From NCBI GenBank assembly GCA_903859715.1, contig CAIONS010000051.1, positions 1-64,000 on the forward strand: 64,000 nucleotides of DNA, written 5' to 3'. Source of the DNA: an uncultured Opitutia bacterium. GTDB lineage: Bacteria; Verrucomicrobiota; Verrucomicrobiia; Opitutales; Opitutaceae. The notes under the pieces were generated by a model, which saw only the letters and a list, made by a program, of their open reading frames with translations, did not search any database and had not been told where the DNA came from. The number at the start of each line of letters is the position of its first letter. Positions within the stretch are counted from its first letter, which is position 1. The translations under genes and the position numbers were made by a program. Shown in pieces: positions 59,239 through 64,000 of the stretch.

Positions 59239-61101
59239 CTACGATTTGGGCAGAGGCGCGGTCGTGACCTCGAAAACGAGATAGGCGCCGGATTCCCAGG
59301 TTTTCTTCACGGTAAAGAACGGAGCCCGCCACCGGGCGAGCCGCAGCAGGAGTGCGAGTTGAGCCGGTGCGCGGGTCATCACCACGGAATGCAGGCCGGA
59401 TTGCCGCCAGTGGCGCGCCACTTCGACGGGCGTGAGTTTGGAATCGAAGAGCCAGGCCACTTCCGGGCTCCACATGGGCACCACGGTGATGCCGGCGGGT
59501 GCCAGTGAACGGGGCAGGCTGACACATTCGCTCAGGATCCTGGCATGGCCGGGCAGCGTTTGCAGATAGCGCGACAGCTCGGCATCGGCCGCGCGGCTGA
59601 CGTCGACGTACTGGCGTCCCGCGCCGGGCCATTCGCGCGGGGAAAGACGATAGGGATTTTGCGGGAGAGTCAGGGTGGCGGGCAGGGTGGCGAGCAGCAG
59701 GCAGGCCAGGGCGCCCTGCATGATGCCGCGGGACCATGGAGCGCGCGCGGCGGGATAAAGGGCATAGCCCCCGAAAGCCGCGCCCAAGGCGAAGGCCGGG
59801 CTCAGCACGCGCAGCGAATAAAAAAGTCCGCCGCCGGTGTAGGGCACCGAGACGAACCAGAGCACGGCGGATACGCCGACCGCCAAAGCGCACCAGCGGG
59901 CCTCGCGCAGGCCTCGCGCCGCATGCAAGACGAGCACGAGCCAGGAAAAGATGGCCACGGGCGCGCACAGGATCAGGGAAACCACGATTTCCTCCCAGCC
60001 CGCCAAGGTACCGAAGCCCGCGCCGGTGCCTGCGGAGATGCTTGTGGACCAAGCGAGGAAGATCGGGTTGACGGAAAAAACTCCGTCAAGATTCAGACTT
60101 TAGAATGGGTTTCACGTCAGCACCCAGGTACGTAATGGCCAGATGAGGGTGGCCGGCAGGGTGATGGCAGCGAAAATAAACAGCGCGCGCCGCGGCGCGC
60201 GCATGAGGGCGAGCATCCCGAGTCCGAGCAGAGGGAAGGCGAGGCCATACTCGCGCGTGCTCGCGCCGACGACCGCGGCCAGGGCGGCCAGCGCGAGCCA
60301 TCCGGTCTTTCGCGCCTGATACCAGCGGGTCAAGCCGAAGCACAGGGCGCAGACGGCCACGGCGGTGAGACCGGTTTCCTGACCCATGAGGACAGCCCAA
60401 TTCAGGATCGGGGTGGTGGCGGCGAGCAGCACCGCGCGGCGGGCCGCGATTTTTCCTCCCCACTCAAAAGCGAGCCGCCACACCAAGTCATGCAGTGCCA
60501 GCAGTTGCAGCCCCACTCCGATTGAGGCCCAGATCTCGCGCGTGCTCGCGCCGCACAGATAAGCTCAGGCGTGCAGGCCGGCGACGCCCGGCGGGACGCT
60601 TTCTACCCAGAAATATTTGGTGAAATCCGCGGCGCTGCGCGGCGGATAAAAATCCAGCGATCCCTGGTGCAGCATCTGCTCGGCCAGCCAGCTCCAGCGA
60701 AAGTCCACGTCGCCGCCGTTGAGCGGCTGCGTGATGAGCCGCCAGAGGACCACGACCCAGAACACGGCGTAAAGCGGAGTCCACGCGCCCATCTCCTGGA
60801 AAAATGAAAACGGCTGCGTGGCTTCGGCGGGAGGAAGCCGAGAATTTCGCTGCTGCGCCCAACCAGCGGCGGCGAGTGTCACCAGGCCCAGTGCCACGGC
60901 GAGCGTGACCAGCGTGATCGGCACGTGCAGCAGGGCGAAGAGCACGACGCAGGCATAGAGGTTGGCGGCAGACGCAACGAAACTGCCGGCGAGCATCCAC
61001 GGCAGACGCAGGACGCGCAGCACCATCGTTCCGGAGAGGAGTAGGCCCGCGAACAACAACCCGAGCCGGCCCAGGTTGATGAAGATCTCGGCGGCGCCCA
61101 T
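59239..61101 (-). pseudogene. Polytopic membrane protein (glycosyltransferase-like) gene with three in-frame stops
   Basis: ORFs 60565-61101, 60112-60516 and 59239-60006 share one frame; stops TGA 60565-60567, TGA 60112-60114, TAA 60100-60102; no frameshift needed. Confidence 0.8.
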
Positions 61102-61160
61102 GGAGAATAACCTTCGCCCGGCGCCGCGGACGTTTGCAACGCCGTTCCGACGGGTGCTGG

Positions 61161-62276
61161 CTAGACGGTCGCGAGTTCGCGGGCTTTTTCCGTCTTGAGC
61201 CGGAGCTGGCCGCAGGCGGCGTTGATGTCGTGGCCCTTTTCGCGGCGGAGGGTGACGGAGATGGACGCGGCTCGCAGGATGTCGGCGAAGCGTTCCTGCC
61301 GGGTGATCGACGGCCGCTTCCACGGGAGCCCCTCGACGGTGTTGTACGGAATGAGATTCACGTGGGCGTGGAGATCGAGGGCGATGTTGCGGAGAATTTT
61401 GGCCTGCTCCAGCGAATCGTTCACATCCTCAATGAGGATGAATTCCAGCGTAACCATGCGGCCGTGCTTTTCCGAAAATGTCTTCACGGCGGGCAGCAGC
61501 TTGGCCAGCGGAAAGGCCTTGTTCACGGGCATGATCTTTTCGCGCACCTCGTCCGTGGCACCGTGCAGCGAGATCGCGAGGCGGAAACCCAGCGGTTCCT
61601 CGGCGAGCTTGAGGATCTTCGGGACGAGACCGCTGGTGGAAATCGTGATGCGGCGCGCACCGAACCCGAGGCCCCACTCGGCGTTCACGATGGTGAGGGC
61701 GAGGATCAGCGCGTCGTAATTGGCGAGGGGCTCGCCCATGCCCATGACAACGATGTTGTCGAACGACGCGAGCTCCATGCGGGCGCGGGGCGTGCGGGCA
61801 TCCTCGCTGCGGCAGACGTGCAGCAACTGGGCCACGATCTCGCCGGCGGACAGGTCGCGCTTGAGGCCGGCGAGGCCGCTGGCGCAGAACACGCAGCCCA
61901 TGGCGCAGCCGACCTGGGTGGAGATGCAGATGGTCTTGCGCGAGTGGTCGAGCCCGACGCCGTCCTGCGGGGCGCGGATGATGACCGTCTCGATGAGGGA
62001 TTTGTCGCGGAGCTCGAGGAGCAGTTTGTCGGTCACGTCCTCCGAGTGTTTGTTGAGCACAAGCTCGGCGGGCATGAAATCGAATGTTTCGGCCAGCCAG
62101 GTGCGGAGTGGCTTCGAGAGGTTGGTCATGTCGTCCCAGGACGTGACGCGCTTCTTGTAAACCCACTCGAGAATCTGCCGCGCGCGAAATGCCGGCTCGC
62201 CCCGCTCCAGCAAGCGGGCGGTGAGCGAGTCGAGGGTTTCGCCGGTGAGCGGCGGTTTTTCGGGCGCGAATTTCAT
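61161..62276 (-). CDS. rlmN: 23S rRNA (adenine(2503)-C(2))-methyltransferase
   Basis: CISTQVGCAMGCVFCASGLAGLKRDLSAGEIVAQLL; GMGEPLANYDALI; RREKGHDINAACGQL. Confidence 0.97.
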   Translation of the reverse strand: MKFAPEKPPLTGETLDSLTARLLERGEPAFRARQILEWVYKKRVTSWDDMTNLSKPLRTWLAETFDFMPAELVLNKHSEDVTDKLLLELRDKSLIETVIIRAPQDGVGLDHSRKTICISTQVGCAMGCVFCASGLAGLKRDLSAGEIVAQLLHVCRSEDARTPRARMELASFDNIVVMGMGEPLANYDALILALTIVNAEWGLGFGARRITISTSGLVPKILKLAEEPLGFRLAISLHGATDEVREKIMPVNKAFPLAKLLPAVKTFSEKHGRMVTLEFILIEDVNDSLEQAKILRNIALDLHAHVNLIPYNTVEGLPWKRPSITRQERFADILRAASISVTLRREKGHDINAACGQLRLKTEKARELATV

Positions 62277-62300
62277 GACACGGGCAAGACGCGGATTGAA

Positions 62301-63965
62301 TTACCGGGCCAAGGCGCGGTTGAGGGCGCTAACGATCGCCTTGATGGAGGCGAGCTCGATGTTGGTGTCGATGCCGGCGCCGAACAGGCTGAGGCCGCGG
62401 TCGGTCTTGACCTGGATGTAGGAGACGGCGCGGGCCTCGGCGCCCTTGCCGAGCGAATGCTCGGAATAGGAGAGGACCTCGAACTTGGGCAGCGGAGTGG
62501 TGCCGAGCGCGCGCACAAAGGCATCGATGGGGCCGTTGCCCTGCGCAGAGAGCTGGTGGGGCGAGCCGTCGAGCTGGATGGCCACCTCGCACTTCACATC
62601 GCTGTCACGTTCCGTGGTTTTGAAATGTCCGAGCGTAAGCGGGGTGGTGCGCTGGAGATACTCGCGCTGGAAGGCGCCGTGGATCTCGTCCGGCGTGAGC
62701 TCGGTGCCCTTCGCATCGGCGAGATCGTTGATGATCCTGCCGATTTCCCGGTGCATGAGCTTCGGCAGCGTGAAGCCGAATTCGTTCTCGAGAACATAGG
62801 CGACGCCGCCTTTGCCGGACTGGCTGTTGATGCGGATGATGGCCTTGTAACTGCGGCCGATGTCGGCGGGGTCGATGGGGATGTAAAGCACGTCCCACGG
62901 CCGGCCGGGCTGCTGGTGCGGCCACGATTTCTTGATCGCATCCTGGTGCGAGCCACTGAACGCCGTGAAGACGAGTTCGCCGGCGTAGGGCTGGCGTACC
63001 GGGACCTCGAGCTTGGTGCAGCGCTCGTACACTTCGCGGATGCCGTTGATGTCGCTGAAATCGAGCCCGGGATGGATGCCGTGGGTGTAGAGGTTCAGGG
63101 CGACGATGACGATGTCGAGGTTGCCGGTACGCTCGCCGTTGCCGAAGAGGGTGCCCTCGACGCGGTCGGCGCCGGCGAGGAGCGCGAGCTCGGTGGCGGC
63201 AACACCGGTGCCGCGGTCGTTGTGGGTGTGGAGCGAGACGATCGTGCGGTCGCGGCGGGTGAGATGCGTGCACATCCACTCGATCTGGTCGGCGTGGACG
63301 TTGGGCGTGGCGTACTCGACGGTGGCGGGGAGGTTGAGGATGAGCTTATTTTCCAGCGAGGGCGACCAGGCATCGGTCACGGCCTCGCAGATCTGCAGGG
63401 CGAATTCGAGCTCGGTGCTGGTGAAGCTCTCGGGCGAATACTCCAGCTGCAGGCGGGTACCGGCGGAGGTAAGCGGTGTCATCTGGCGCTTGAGGAAGGC
63501 GACGGCCTCCGTGGCGATGCGGATGATGTCGGTCTGGCTCGCGTTGAACACATACTCGCGCTGCTTGGGCGACGTGGAATTGTAGAGATGGAAGATGGCG
63601 TGTTTCGCGCCGCGGAGCGCCTCGAGCGAGCGGGTGATGAGATCCTCGCGGCACTGGCAGAGAATCTGGATGGAGACATCCTCCGGGATGCGTTTTTCCT
63701 CGATGAGCCGGCGGCAGAAATCGAACTCGATCTGGGAAGCGGAGGGAAAGCCGATCTCGATCTCCTTGAAGCCGATCTTCACGAGCAGCTCGAAGTACTC
63801 GAGCTTCTCCTCGACGCTCATGGGCTGGGCGAGGGCCTGATTGCCGTCACGGAGATCGACGCTGCACCAGAGGGGCGCGTGCGTCAGGGTGCGGTTGGGC
63901 CACTGGCGGTTGGACAGGGCGACGGGTGGAAACGGGCGGTATTTCGAAACAGGAGCGGGTTGCAT
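62301..63965 (-). CDS. leuA: 2-isopropylmalate synthase
   Basis: APLWCSVDLRDGNQALAQPMSVEEKLEYFELLVKIGFKEIEIGFPSASQ; SLHTHNDRGTGVAATELALLAGADRVEGTLFGNGERTGN. Confidence 0.97.
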   Translation of the reverse strand: MQPAPVSKYRPFPPVALSNRQWPNRTLTHAPLWCSVDLRDGNQALAQPMSVEEKLEYFELLVKIGFKEIEIGFPSASQIEFDFCRRLIEEKRIPEDVSIQILCQCREDLITRSLEALRGAKHAIFHLYNSTSPKQREYVFNASQTDIIRIATEAVAFLKRQMTPLTSAGTRLQLEYSPESFTSTELEFALQICEAVTDAWSPSLENKLILNLPATVEYATPNVHADQIEWMCTHLTRRDRTIVSLHTHNDRGTGVAATELALLAGADRVEGTLFGNGERTGNLDIVIVALNLYTHGIHPGLDFSDINGIREVYERCTKLEVPVRQPYAGELVFTAFSGSHQDAIKKSWPHQQPGRPWDVLYIPIDPADIGRSYKAIIRINSQSGKGGVAYVLENEFGFTLPKLMHREIGRIINDLADAKGTELTPDEIHGAFQREYLQRTTPLTLGHFKTTERDSDVKCEVAIQLDGSPHQLSAQGNGPIDAFVRALGTTPLPKFEVLSYSEHSLGKGAEARAVSYIQVKTDRGLSLFGAGIDTNIELASIKAIVSALNRALAR

Positions 63966-64000
63966 GGCAGCGAAACGGGCAGGAAAGGATTAAAGGGAGA

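Noticed and set aside
60100-60567. Stop codon recoding (UGA as Trp) to explain the interrupted membrane gene
   Set aside because: One of the three stops is TAA, and many genes in the window end in TGA; decay or sequence error is simpler.

Overview
High-GC bacterial chromosomal window, probably Verrucomicrobiota/Opitutaceae-like; the lineage is inferred from gene content and intergenic repeat style, not tested. It is dense with housekeeping genes: DEAD-box helicase, HNH nuclease, GAF histidine kinase, glnD, valS, gmd/fucose synthase, tatC, prfB, mtnA, sucCD, an HD/LptCAB/HprK/RNase PH cluster, a fused 2-oxoacid dehydrogenase E1, an MhqR/MhqO/MhqD-like quinone-response cluster, rpiB, lpdA-sucB-sucA, metF, rlmN and leuA. 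No rRNA, tRNA, CRISPR array or prophage was recognised. The left edge holds the start of an IS3-type transposase next to a 29-aa Kdp-associated-type ORF. The most unusual signal is in the gaps: at least a dozen intergenic regions carry long inverted repeats built from short, permuted words. One pair brackets a four-helix-bundle (TIGR02436-type) gene as a possible cassette, one perfect 37-bp pair brackets the glnD/valS promoter region, and one composite element occurs twice in opposite orientation. Other points are a canonical prfB +1 frameshift site missed by the ORF track, a giant Sel1/coiled-coil/LysM gene split by one in-frame TAG, a membrane-protein gene with three in-frame stops and no frameshift, operator-like palindromes before marR, a dioxygenase and metF, and a terminator-ended structured RNA candidate upstream of two small integrase-arm-like genes.
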